DNA of 64,000 nucleotides from Adineta vaga (taxonomy: Eukaryota > Rotifera). Under the pieces are notes generated by a model that worked only from the letters and a program-made list of their open reading frames with translations, had not been told where the DNA came from and did not search any database. Within the stretch, counting starts at the first letter, position 1; the number at the start of each line of letters is the position of its first letter. Position numbers and translations under genes: made by a program. Shown one piece after another: positions 10,895 to 22,114 of this stretch. The stretch covers positions 7,254,001-7,318,000 of the forward strand of contig CP075492.1 of the NCBI GenBank assembly GCA_021613535.1. Reading direction: 5' to 3'.

Positions 10895-11035
10895 AAAAAA
10901 CAGATCTAGAAATCTGTATTATGAATTGAAATTCATATACTATAATTTTTCCTTTCTTGTGTTCTTGTTTTTCTCCTCAAGCACAAGAGCGTTTTAGAAG
11001 AAGAAAAACACCCAAAAGAGAAAGGAAAGAAAAAT
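10895..11035. repeat. Stacked imperfect palindromes
   Basis: Three inverted-repeat blocks follow each other: ACAGATCTAGAAATCTGT (about 10900-10917), TGAATTGAAATTCA (about 10922-10935), and a pyrimidine-rich arm (10947-10978) facing a purine-rich arm (about 11000-11033). They lie 100 bases upstream of the oxidoreductase start and could be a worn MITE or hairpin. Confidence 0.35.
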
Positions 11036-11130
11036 AAATCTATGTCACATGTTTTTCTTTTTTGCATCTTGCTTCAGACGATGATAAATATTACAAGATC
11101 TACTCTATTTAATCGATCGATCGTAATTCA

Positions 11131-12358
11131 ATGATGAAACAATGGCAATTTACTAAATCTGGAAGTCCTCGAGATGTGTTAACAATGGTCGACGTACCTA
11201 TCCCAACTACATGTTCAGATGATGAAATACTTGTACGCATTAGTTATGTTTCTTTGAATTCGGCAATTACATATCGACTAATGGCATATTATGGCATTTT
11301 TGATCCTGTTGGTGCATTCTTAGGTAGACCGGGTGTACCTGAAAAGGATTTTAGTGGAATTGTGTGTGATTTAAGAGGTGCAAATGTAAAAGAATTTAAT
11401 ACAGGTAATATTAGATAATTGATTGCATCTTGATATTTCTTGTTTCTTGTAAGGTGATCGAGTATTTGGTATGGGTCCTTCTACATTTCGTGATCTTAGA
11501 CGAGGTGTACTGTGCGAATATATTCTTATTAGACAAGATCATTTAGTTAAAGTACCTGATCATATTTCTCTTAAAGATGCTGCATGTTTAACTGTCACTG
11601 GTATTGTTAACCACTGTACTACCTCATTGTATTCTTCTTATGTGTGTTTTTGAATTGTTAGGATATACTGCATATTGTTTTCTCGTTGAAAAAGCTCAAT
11701 TGAAGAAAGGAGACAGAGTATTCATTAATGGTGGGTCAGGCGCTGTTGGTGTTATGGCAATACAATTAGCTCGGACGCTTGTTGGACCGACAGGTTTCGT
11801 GGTGGCAACATGTACTTCAGTTAAGAGCGATATCATTCGAAATCTCGGTGCAAATGAGGTATGTTTTATGTCTATGAATACATATATGTGTTTCTTTTTC
11901 AGACTATAGATTACACGGAACATATTCTACCAGATTTTCTTCGAAAACACTATAGTTCAAGTCCATTTGATGCGATTTTTGATACTGTTGGTATTGATCA
12001 TTCACTCTATTCCAATTCACCTGCTTATTTGACTCCCGAGGGTTTATTCTGTACTATTGGAGTAGTCGAATTCGGTAATCTATTATCACTTATAAATCAT
12101 ATTTCAATTTTTCTTGTAGGTTCAACAGTATGGTCAGCTACCAGACGAGTTCTGCAATTATTAAGCGCACTGTTCATACCTGTATATCTTGGAGGTGTAC
12201 CTCGCCGACATATATTTGAACCACTTAATATAGTTCATTCACGAATGGTTGCCATGGCAAAATTAGCAGAAGAAGAAGCCTTCAAAGCTGTAATTGATTC
12301 AACGTATACATTTACTGATGTACTCGATGCTTATGACAGAATGATGTTCGTAAAGTAG
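11131..12358 (+). CDS. Zinc-free MDR-family NAD(P)H quinone oxidoreductase
   Basis: Four exons (11131-11404, 11454-11600, 11662-11858, 11903-12358) join in phase and give 357 residues. The N-terminal GroES-like fold holds DEILVRISYVSLNSAI and GVPEKDFSGIV. The Rossmann fold has GGSGAVGVMAIQLA, the NADPH-binding glycine motif of quinone-oxidoreductase-like enzymes, then a catalytic-fold strand (FDAIFDTVG). Cys/His pairs of zinc alcohol dehydrogenases are absent, so a zinc-independent enone/quinone reductase is expected, acting in the cytosol or mitochondria. The protein ends at FVK, a dozen residues before the usual last strand. That strand is still legible in another frame right after the stop (see findings). 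The product may be slightly shortened or the assembly may contain an indel. Confidence 0.82.
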
Positions 12359-12679
12359 TAGGGAAAGTAGTTATCGAAGTTAACAGTAAACTGGAATGAA
12401 CTTTACTGAATAAAATTTTATTCTTACTTTCATCACAAACTCTGTAGCAAATTATCATTTAAAATAGTCATATAAGTCAATTTCAAACACAACTTTCTAT
12501 TATGCAAAATTTAGTTGAAAGTATTTTTCCCTATGAACTTCATTATTTTTTTAATACATATTACAAACAGCCGAATGAATGAATTAGAATGTTTCTCATA
12601 CAGGAAAGAATACTCACGTTCATTCACAATGATATAAATACGATCGTTTTTATAAGATGTGTAAAAGAGAATAAGAACA

Positions 12680-12979
12680 ATGTGCTGTGTCAGAGCTATT
12701 CCGGCTATACTTGTATTAGCAGTAGGAGTGTCTATAGCACAAATTGCTTATGGAATATATTATTATCTTCAAAATTCAATCATCTGCGAACGTACTCAAT
12801 TTGCCATTCTATTAATTATGGTTAGTGGTTGTTGTGGCGTTTTATCATTTATATGTCTTTCTTAATGCTGCTATGGATATGAATTTGGATTGAGATCATC
12901 GAATTCTGAAGATAAAATTGCCTCTTCTCTTCTATTTCATAAGTGTTCGAATGAAGCTACATTTATTGCAGTATCATAA
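12680..12979 (+). pseudogene. Small two-helix membrane protein with in-frame stop
   Basis: From ATG 12680 a 61-residue frame holds two hydrophobic helices (IPAILVLAVGVSIAQIAYGI and FAILLIMVSGCCGVLSFI) and ends in TAA at 12863. The same frame then continues open for 37 more codons with a protein-like Cys/Ser-rich tail to TAA at 12977. Either it makes a short protein or it is a pseudogene of a somewhat longer one. No family recognised. Confidence 0.35.
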
Positions 12980-13929
12980 TGAACTCTTTTGATCGTCAAA
13001 TTTCACCGAAATATAAATTTGTTGCTCTCAGTAATACTGACTGCTCTTTTTTCTGTTTTAACATAAGTACATAAACGAACAAAAGAAATCTATTTTCGGT
13101 AAGATAGAAGACCTTCATTTTATTGCAATAACATTTCAGAATTCTGACTGAATCAATACTTCTGTCAACAGAGCACGGGCAAACAACTCTATACGTAAAA
13201 CCAAAAATAACAATCAAGAAATACAACTAAACTAAATTGCACCAGCTACACAAGGTAACCATGATTGATGTGTGTTGAAACACGATTCACGTTTCAGCAC
13301 ATTATATTTTGAGAAATCCTCATTTTTGTTGCCCATCAAATACAACATTTCAAAAAATAACTGAAAATGTTAGTGTCTCGCTTTCTTGATACTGAGTGGA
13401 GTAAGAAACAGGAAAATAAGTTGTTGGATGAATAAAAACGTTTTTTTAATGTAAAAAAAGCTTTTCTTGCCGAGAAAAAGTTTTTCTGCTACAAGAAAAA
13501 CCTACGTTTCACATAACAGCCGTCGTCTACTCATTGAATGTAGCATGGAAATAAATTCTTCTGGTAATTTTAAAAGGACGTTGAGACTTATATGATATAA
13601 TTTTCATTTTGGAGACTGTTTATTGACATTGAAGGAAGATAGCTAAAAAGCGAAATTGAAAAACTTATGTTTCCCTCACACATCTTATTCAATACTTTGG
13701 AGACTATTCAGTGATCTGATACAGTCACTAATTTGACTTAGGAGAGAACAATACTAGTTTTGTATAAAACCAGAGCAAGTTTCTTTCATATTATTGATTC
13801 TCTAAGACTGCATGTCAGTGTTTTCTGAATATCCTTGACCCAGCGAATATTTGTTTACTCATCCTTTAATCTACAAGAACCGCTTTAGAATGTATAAGCA
13901 ACAATTACGCGCCCTCTCGTTGTAACGCA
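12980..13929. other. Intergenic, no gene seen
   Basis: About 950 AT-rich bases upstream of the ART-NMNAT gene. Only short random frames occur. The promoter of the downstream gene should be here, but no defined motif was recognised. Confidence 0.45.
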
Positions 13930-16396
13930 ATGATTGTTAAAGATTTATGCTCGCTTGATCTATCGGCAGTAAAAGATTCATTCCGTTTACCACATGATTG
14001 TTACATGATTTTTGTGGGACATTTATTGGATGATCATCATCTGGGTAGACTGACGCAAGTAGCTCATGACACAGAAGATTACGATGATCAAGTGGTTGCA
14101 TCTGATAGCCGGTTAGCAATGATGGAAACGGAAGAAATTGAATATTTTTTGGAATATATAACGATATATAAACGAACAGATGTCGATGGACTAATTAATA
14201 ATCGCCAGCGGCATCTTGTTTACGAAGATCATTTCAATCCTGTTCTTTTTGATACGGTTCAAAAAAAAGCTTCATATGAAGAATTGAAACGTGTTTGTCG
14301 TTTTTACGAAAAGAAAGATGGTGTTATCATAGACGATGTAATGAAGTTACATGAAGATCGAACAAAACTATCAACTCCATATTTTCTCGAAAAAGGTCTT
14401 GCTTTAAATGATGCACAGGGAGCAGCATTTGCTCTATCATTTTATACAGGAACGAAAAGTGAATCAGTTAGTCGAGGTGCTAGTCTTATTGCTCGTCAAG
14501 CTAATGGAGAAGTTATTGAAACAAAAACCAAAGAAGAAATGAATGAAGCAGCTATTATTTTGTTTTATTTAGTCAAAGCACTTTCCCATGTTCCTTATTA
14601 TTGGGGTTATGTTACGCGTGCTTGTCAATTAACAGATGCGGAACTTAAATTATATGCACCCGGCTGTTTAATCACATGGATTCAATTTAGTAGCTCAAAG
14701 CGAGGTAAAGAAGTAGCTGGTGGTTTTAATTTTGCTCATCGAAACACATATTTCAAAATATATTCGTTAACTGGTCGACCTATTGGACAATTCTCTAATT
14801 TCGGCAAAGAAGAAGATGAAGTTTTATTTCTGCCACATTCAACATTTTTTGTCTTTAAACATGAAATGGGGTTTCATGGCACGCAACACACGATCTATAT
14901 GCGACAAGTTGAATTAGGTCTTAGCAAATGGTCTGTATTATGGGTTGATGATAGAATATTTGTAGAAAATTGGGAAAACAAGGCTCATATGGAAAGTGCA
15001 GCGACTCGCGCATTAAATATGAACGTCCATTTTATTCCTAAATCATCAACTGAAAGTGCACTAGCATTTTTACGATCACCTTTCGGGCAACGTTTGAAAA
15101 ATAAGTCAATATTTCGTATCGTAACAGATATGAATCGTGAAAATGAAAAACCTGTTCATAATGCTAGCGCTCGATTGATTAAAGCGATACGAAAATTGGG
15201 TTTTAAAAATGAATGCTTAGTGTTTACTAGTGATCAGCAAAATGCAGAAAAAATTATTGCATTCGAACTGAGTTCAGCAGAACAACAAAATGTTACAATT
15301 TCCGATCGTACCAAAGATTTAAGAAGTTTTGTGAATTTTGATCATCCATCGAAATCTTCACAACAATATAATGTTGGAAATACAAGTACGCCCAGTGCGA
15401 AAAATGACGCATATTCAAACAAATCCAACGCTGCTGCTAACGAACTATATCAGGATGTCAGTGCAAGCAAGCAACATAAATCTTATACCGATGTGAACAG
15501 TCACATGATGCACAATTCTAGTAATACAGACATCGATATTCTAATAAGAAACTGTCAACGTCGAAAGTTGGCTAATAGTCGCCATAAGTAAGTTTCAAAA
15601 GTATTACATTGTAATAAAACGATATGTTTATTGTGTAGTTGTGTCTTACTAACCACTGGCTCTTTTAATCCTGTTCATCCTTTACATTTTCAAAATCTAA
15701 TACATGTTAAAGAATATCTTGAAAATGAACAAAAAACTCAATGGAATGTTCTTGCTGGTTATATCTCACCAACACAGTATGTTATTTTGAAATGATTTTT
15801 TTCTTCTGCAGTAATCTATTAGAAATAATTTTACTTTTTAAAGTGATTCATATGTACATTCCAAATTGGGTGATCCGGCATGGATTCCAGCTAAAGATCG
15901 ATGTAAACTTTGTGAAGCAACAATCGAATACGAAGGTACAGAAGTCTCATCTTGGATTAGTGTCTCTCGAGGTGAAAGCAAATGGGACGAGGGGTTCGTT
16001 GATTTCGGTCCTGTTGCTGAAAATCTACGTGATTTTCTTAATAATGAATTGGTTGGTCAAGGAAATATTTTTCAACATCCATTATGCGTCGTTTATGTCT
16101 GCGGATTAGATCATTTCAACAAATGTTTGTACGTTGAAAATATGACCAAACAGCATAATATGGCTTGTGCTATTGTTTTTCGAGTGGGATATGATGAACA
16201 ACAAATCGCTCGTTCGGTAAAAACATCAGGTGCCATTTATATTCCACTAGCTAAAGAACGTACGAAACTTGTTGATGTTAGTTCAACACAAATTCGACAG
16301 TATTTCGAAAATCCTTCATCTACCAAGACAAATATCGAACGGAATATTTATCCAGCTGTCCGCGAATATATGAGCAGAAAATATCGAAAAAAATAA
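13930..16396 (+). CDS. ART - receiver-like - NMN adenylyltransferase fusion protein
   Basis: Three exons (13930-15587, 15639-15776, 15844-16396) sum to 2349 bases, 782 residues, all phases matching. Residues about 60-310 are an ADP-ribosyltransferase: Arg230 (YVTRAC), Ser254 (IQFSSS) and Glu295-x-Glu297 (KEEDEVLFLP). Residues about 333-440 resemble a response-regulator receiver or TIR-like flavodoxin fold: VLWVDD with acidic pair 340/341, RIVTD ending at Asp400, and CLVFTSD at 429-435. A Ser/Asn-rich linker (about 460-550) follows. Residues 553-782 are a full NMNAT: TTGSFNPVHPLH at 558-569 (the nucleotidyltransferase G-F-P-H motif), DPAWIPAKDR, VCGLDHF, and VSSTQIRQY near 744. NMNAT joins NMN and ATP into NAD+; ART spends NAD+. 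No signal peptide or TM segment is seen. The introns flank the first NMNAT block. Confidence 0.9.
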
Positions 16397-16539
16397 AGTT
16401 TTTCGATGGTATCTCTACAAGACTTGACAAAATAACTTCATTTGTAGTGTGTTTTTAGATGCTTAATTCAATTTTTTTATATAATTATTTTAATCACTAA
16501 ATTCTCATGAAAAGCAGAACAATTATTAGTTAAAAATGG

Positions 16540-17474
16540 TCAATGTCGTTTAGTTGTGAATGCAGATGATGATTGTGGTTTTGTATTGGATGAAAGAAAT
16601 AGAGGAGTAAATACACCTTTCGTTACCAAACTTGCTTTTCCTATCCAACAATAATCAGTTCCGTTTGGGCCATGTATTTGAACACCAGTAAATAATGCAT
16701 ATTGACGATTTTTAAAATGTTCAGCATCGCGTCGAACATATCTTTCTAAATCGATAGTAATTGTTTGATAAGCAGCCATGGTAACTTTAACTAGATCTGG
16801 TGCATTTCTACCGCTTCCATAAGATCAGTGTGTTTAACGATATGTTTTTTTAACATACTCATTTCAATATCATTTTCATCGAAGTCGAGCTTCAATTTAC
16901 CTGAAGCAATTTCGCTTGTGAAAGCAGCGAGAGCACCACATGCTGTAGTCTTTTCTTTCATACCACTGCGTGTTCTATAAACTGAACCAATATTTCCCTC
17001 ATGATCAATGGCAATATGTGTAAAACAATAGTAAACAAAATGACCATCATCTGGAGCATGATGATGTGCAGCAGAAAAACCAGTTTCTCCACAAAATAAC
17101 ATGCCACCCAACGAACCACAAATGAATGCTTGTCCCCACATTGCTTCTATTTCTTCTTCGAAAGGACTGGTAATTTCATCACGACATAAACCAACACAAA
17201 CTAAAGTATTAACATGAGGATAGAAACCTTTGGGTACTAAGGTTTGTTTTGACTGAAAAACAAATTCCTCCAATCCGTAAGCATTTGGAAAGACGCTTTG
17301 TAACTTAGTTTGAAAAGCATCACCATTACTTTTGCCTTCCTTCAAACTTTGACGACAGTGAGGACAAGTTTTGTCTGCATGCGACTGATCGGATGAATCA
17401 ATCAATGAACGACCACTTCGAGAAGAAGTAATAACATGATGTCCATTTTGGTTTTGCGAAGAATGAGAATTCAT
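16540..17474 (-). CDS. LCIB-like theta-type carbonic anhydrase, frameshifted
   Basis: The 5' frame (17474-16791, 227 residues) has a short polar leader with a CPHC pair (37/40), then the LCIB_C_CA fold: GFYPHVNTLVCVGLCRDEI with Cys97-Arg98-Asp99-Glu100, GETGFSAAHHHAPDDGHF with His137-139, YCFTHIAI, and GSVYRTRSGMKEKTTACGAL with Cys179. In algal members two Cys and one His bind zinc, and the CRD(E) block belongs to the active site, so CO2 hydration is plausible. The frame ends at EMHQI; the next frame carries on with RNAPDLVKVTMAAYQTITID and ends at 16540 after a family-like YALFTGVQIHGP strand. A two-base insertion near 16822 (within ACTGATCTTATGG) would explain the shift. The gene is intronless and convergent with the ART-NMNAT gene. 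Confidence 0.78.
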
Positions 17475-18600
17475 CCTATCTATAATGTATAATATCTTTT
17501 GGTAACTTACTGAAGTAATAAAAATTCAACTATCTGATGCACAAACAGAGAGTATAAATATTGAGCAATATTTTTCTGCTTTTGCTCTGATATATGACGA
17601 CGGTTGTCACAACTATTTCGTCATGAAAACATAAAAAGTTGAAATATTCTAGTTCGTATTGACGACCAACCGATAAAAACAATTTTAATAACAAGCTGCG
17701 AAGCGACCAGCAACAGAAAGAAAATAACCGAATGTGTATACACTATGAAATATAGTTTGTATAAGATTGTTTGTTGAGTAGGAAGGTGTAAAGTGCGTTC
17801 AGTGTCGAAATGATGCATCGATGTAGAATGTCTGTACATTTTTGTGTGGGTTTGATGATGAATAATACGAAGAGTAGTTTCAGCTTATAGAATATTATTG
17901 TTTACATTACACGATAGTGAATACCTACATTCAATTAAAAACATTGCAGAAATAATGAATGTACTTTTAACGAAGGAATGTGGTCTGTTTAGGCATTTTT
18001 CTTTCTTTGTTTAGCTGTTTGTTTAACAAGTTATTTGGTCAGACTCAATGTTAGTTTTTATGTCATCATAACAGCGTTTTTTTCTTTTCTCGTTTGTTTT
18101 TATAACATCAGCATAAAGCTATTCTTTTCTGGTAAGAAAAATAATACAAAATGCATGGCAAGAATAAATCGAAGCTAACGCTCACTGACAAACTATGGTT
18201 AATAAATAAAATGAAATAAATGTTGATGCCATACAATTACTTGACGACGAGATTATTTTTCTAATATGACACTAACATCACGAGTAAAACTAAACCTAAT
18301 CAAGATCATTGTACATCCACAACTTATGAAATATAAATAATATGTCGTTCAGTTGATGCTTATAATACTAAACTGTAACGGATGACCAATACAGAAAAAG
18401 ATTACTCTTCTAAAATGAAGAATATATAAAGATATGCTTTTCTAAATCATACTCAGACGTTTTAACTTTTTCGTTTTTCTTCTGATCTGATTGATGTAAG
18501 TAAAATGACTAAGAGCACGATGTGGAGAGAAAACTTGATATTGCCCACATAGAAGTAAAACTTATGCTTTTTGTATTTTTTCATTAATATATAACTAAAA
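17475..18600. other. Intergenic, no gene seen
   Basis: More than 1.1 kb of AT-rich sequence with only short random frames. It would carry the promoter of the carbonic anhydrase gene at its left end. Confidence 0.45.
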
Positions 18601-19210
18601 TCTAACTTTCATAGTAACACCTATATAACGCTAATAATCTACCAGATATTGCTGTTCTTCTAGACGATCCTTTTGGTGTGAATGTACTTCTTGAAAATAA
18701 CAATGAAACTTTCATAGTAAAGACATCTTTTTCAACAGAGTGTGAAAGAATATGTAAATCTGCTGTTCGGTAGAGTTGATGGAACATTTTCAATTGGGTC
18801 GAATAGTTTTCCCATATCTCTACCAGTCCGTGATTTCGATAAAGATAGTCATATCAATATTACTTTTGCCAATTCTCTTAGTAAAGACATTGGTATCTTA
18901 TTTGAATCTGGAAATGTTAGTTTTCATAGATGACAGTTGTTTTTCGTTTGGGGTCATGTCGTTAGAGTTACTGGTGCAAGATGCTATTAGTGTCACTGAC
19001 TTTAATGATAATACTCAACCCGGCATTACGTTTAATTTTGTTGGGAGTCGTAATCTTGGCGTTTAATTAAATTATTAGAATGGGTCGTTGAAGAATAAGC
19101 CGAGTTTTTCTACTCTAACAAACTCTAGCACAACATCTTCTGCTGCCACCGGGTATTTTGATTGCGATGGTCGTCAAGATATTATTATATTATACTTAGT
19201 TTCAAAGTAT
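18601..19210 (+). pseudogene. FG-GAP/VCBS-repeat gene fossil
   Basis: Pieces of FG-GAP repeats appear in successive frames on the plus strand: LPDIAVLLDDPFGVNVLLEN, then FGRVDGTFSIGSNSFPISLP and VRDFDKDSHINITFANSLSK, then VTDFNDNTQPGITFNFVGSR, then GYFDCDGRQDIII. The repeat order and the DxDxDGxxDI calcium-type motifs are typical, but frame changes and stops (near 18740, 18930 and 19065) break it into at least four parts. Such proteins are abundant secreted or surface beta-propellers in bdelloids. This copy is dead. Confidence 0.72.
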
Positions 19211-19655
19211 GACTTAAAAACGAGTTTTACTATAAGACCTGTTGCTCTACTTTCGTTTCCCCTCTGTTTTAGACATGTCATCATGTGCGAATAACAGATA
19301 AAATCGAAACATGACCTTGTTTTTCCATTGTTGCTGCGAAGTTGTAGGAGATCAAAAATAAGAAAAGATGTATACTGTCTACTGTCACGCATTTCATCAT
19401 GTAATAATGAGAACAGAAAAATATGTTTGCGACATCTCACAGGATTAATTTACGAGATTGAAATAATAAACGCTTGATATCGTGTTAAATCTTGAACTTT
19501 AATTACACAACACATAAAGATTATGTTTTTGCTTCGAGGATTAATATTTCTCTTTTAATCTACACTGACGTGATGAAATTTCTTCCTATAAAACAGTTGA
19601 TCTTCCATTAGAGTCTTTCATTAAAAAGAGCGAGAAAGTCGAGTTTTGAAAAACG
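19211..19655. other. Intergenic stretch before GPCR gene
   Basis: AT-rich; no gene recognised. It presumably contains the GPCR promoter. Confidence 0.4.
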
Positions 19656-20719
19656 ATGGATTCTTTAGCAACGACTGTAACTATTCTAAATAATATTCGT
19701 TTGTCTATTTTTTATACTTATTTCTTTGGAATTTTTCTTGGAATCATTGGTCATATTCTGAATATTCTTGTTCTCACTCAATTAAAACTATTTCGAAACA
19801 ATCGTTGGGTGTTCTACTTAGTGATTGAATCTGTCGTTGATATTGTCTATTGTATAATCATATCATCTAGTAATATATTACAAGTAATCTATCAAATTGA
19901 TCCTCAAGGTAGTAACCTTGTTTGGTGTCGAATACGATCATGCTTATTTCAAACGTGTACACTCACATCATCATTTACAATATGTATAGCTGCTTGCGAT
20001 CAATTTTTTTCAACAACTTATCGATTAAATGTACGACAAATGTGCACGTTTAAACTCGCTCAATGTATAATAGCTATTGGTTTTTGGATATGGCTTATAC
20101 ATAGTGTTATATTTAGTTTTTATCTTAATATAAATCCACCATCTGGATGTGTTATTACAAATTCTGTATTTCTTGAATATTCATCTTGGTTCTTCTATCC
20201 AGTTCTATATGGTCCATTGCAAGTTTTCATTGCAGCAACATCAAGTTTATTAGCTTTTCAAAATGTTCGTCGAATTGTTCGTCAACAAGTTCCAATTGTT
20301 CGTCGTCGACTTGATCAACAAATGACTGCAATGATTTTAGTACGAGCTTTGTTTTATGTTATATTTTCCTTACCCTACTCAGTTTATCGTGTCATTATTA
20401 TCAACAGACCCTATTCTCAATTGAATGTCTTAGAAAATGCCATCCGACAACTACTGCAAGCGGCTTTCACATCTTGGACTGGCGTAAATTTCATAGTAAA
20501 CTTTCATTTTACATTTTCTCTGCTTTAAGATAATATGATTGTTTATTTTAGATCAGTTTCTACATATTCATAGCGATATCAGCACGGTATCGTCATCAGG
20601 TTAGATATCTTTTAGTAAAGAAATATTGGCGACGACTAAGATATTGGTTTTCATTCGATAAAAATCAGATTGTTCCAACAAGCACATTACCAGTTAGTTC
20701 TAGTATTGAACTTGAATAA
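19656..20719 (+). CDS. Rhodopsin-like orphan GPCR
   Basis: Two exons, 19656-20495 and 20552-20719, joined at a phase-0 intron, encode 335 residues. Seven hydrophobic helices are visible, starting with IFLGIIGHILNILVL, where the TM1 Gly-x-x-x-Asn pattern resembles class A receptors. The TM3 end carries AACDQFFSTTYRL in place of the DRY motif, with Cys residues at the TM3 start and in loop 2 (PPSGCVI) able to form the usual disulphide. TM6 includes LFYVIFSLPYSVYRV. The intron splits TM7: GVNFI then SFYIFIAIS, after which a basic tail (RYRHQVRYLLVKKYWRR) is helix-8-like. The ligand cannot be inferred. A decayed relative lies near 43 kb. Confidence 0.85.
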
Positions 20720-21025
20720 ATCATATCTTTAGTTTCTTATTTTAATAAATTTTTAAGTCATAATTACAAAAAAAAGCTGTTATTGTCACGGAATGCTTAT
20801 AGAATTGAAAATGTAGATGCGTCGAATCCAAGATTATTCAGGTGTACATAAGATAATAAATAACCTTTGAAAAAGCGGATTATTCACGAGGCATCCTTCT
20901 CTTTATGCGTTCTCGTATTTCATAATTATCAGGTACATGGAAAAAAAAACCGGCGCAAATGACAGAAAATTCAACGCGTCATTTTCAATATTATAATGTA
21001 GATCATAAAATAAAGATATAGAGCT
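20720..21025. other. Convergent intergenic gap
   Basis: Spacer between the GPCR (+) and F-box (-) gene ends. Nothing else is recognised. Confidence 0.4.
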
Positions 21026-22114
21026 TTAGTTTGCTTTTGTGATAGTCAGAGCAGCATAGGAAGATGAAGATTGATTTTCAGTCCATTTGAACCATGGATC
21101 CATTTTGACCATATTACTTATTATATCTGTGGCAACTTCGTCCAAAGCATGAATTTTGATATTAACATTGACAATTTTAATGTCTTCAATTAATTTCGTC
21201 CAACGTGTTCGGTTAAAATATTCTAAATAATCCTCATAATGATTCGTGAAAACATAAACAGAATAATCGACTTCTAATTGACGAAGTTGCCTATTGGTTG
21301 AAGCACAGATACGTTCCAATTCCTCAAATTTTAAACCGAATAGAGAAAGTTTTACTATAGACAGAGCATGCAAAGACAAAGATTTGTTTGGATGAGAAGA
21401 AGGTGATTGATAGAAAATATCTTCTGGATTGTTGCGTTGACTACTGAGAGATTTTAATGCATGACAACATGAAATAATATCGAAGAAAATTCTTGAATCA
21501 ATATTATCGATACATAGATATTCTATAGAATGATTAGAAGGTAAATCGAGAATACATTGACGATCAAAGTTTGTTTCTTGTAAATTCCAGAGACTCAATG
21601 TACAATGACGTAATTTTGGATGTTGAAAAAGAGTTTTAAATAATATACCGATGGATGTACTAAATGTTTTGTCTACAAATCTTCCTATACACTTTAGTCG
21701 GAACATTTTTAACATATGTAATTGAGGGAGAGCTTCACAGAGATACGATAATTTCAATGCCGCTTGTTTTGCACGAATGTGAAGATTCACTGAACGTAGA
21801 CTTATAAGACACGATGCATGATATCGAAGAAATTGTATGGTATAACCCGAATGTAAAGAACTAATTGTGTCCAGTGCTTGAATCCATTGTAATTTCATAG
21901 GATTTAATCTTTCAAAAGCCTGAGAATTAGCAAATACGTGATTCTGATTTATTTTAATTCGAAAAATGATTGGCAGTTGTGGAGAACTGAGAAGAAAATC
22001 GAAGTATGAATTGAGGTTACGAAATGCAACAGCGATATGTTCAGACGTAAGATATCGGAAGATTTCGAGCCACAATTCTACAGGAAAATTTTCAATGTGT
22101 ACGCGAGTCGTCAT
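21026..22114 (-). CDS. F-box protein with LRR-like body
   Basis: Single exon, 362 residues. The F-box lies at about residues 8-45 (IENFPVELWLEIFRYLTSEH), the Skp1-binding module of SCF ubiquitin ligases. The rest is an irregular leucine-rich region (repeats such as LPQLHMLKMFRLKC and HPKLRHCTLSLWNL) that would choose the substrate. No signal or membrane segment. Bdelloid genomes carry many such paralogues; three more loci occur in this window. The C-terminus (SYAALTITKAN) looks natural and no breaks are seen. Confidence 0.8.
   Translation of the reverse strand: MTTRVHIENFPVELWLEIFRYLTSEHIAVAFRNLNSYFDFLLSSPQLPIIFRIKINQNHVFANSQAFERLNPMKLQWIQALDTISSLHSGYTIQFLRYHASCLISLRSVNLHIRAKQAALKLSYLCEALPQLHMLKMFRLKCIGRFVDKTFSTSIGILFKTLFQHPKLRHCTLSLWNLQETNFDRQCILDLPSNHSIEYLCIDNIDSRIFFDIISCCHALKSLSSQRNNPEDIFYQSPSSHPNKSLSLHALSIVKLSLFGLKFEELERICASTNRQLRQLEVDYSVYVFTNHYEDYLEYFNRTRWTKLIEDIKIVNVNIKIHALDEVATDIISNMVKMDPWFKWTENQSSSSYAALTITKAN

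Noticed and set aside
13937-14119. Minus-strand frame at the start of the ART-NMNAT gene
   Set aside because: Short antisense shadow with no domain.
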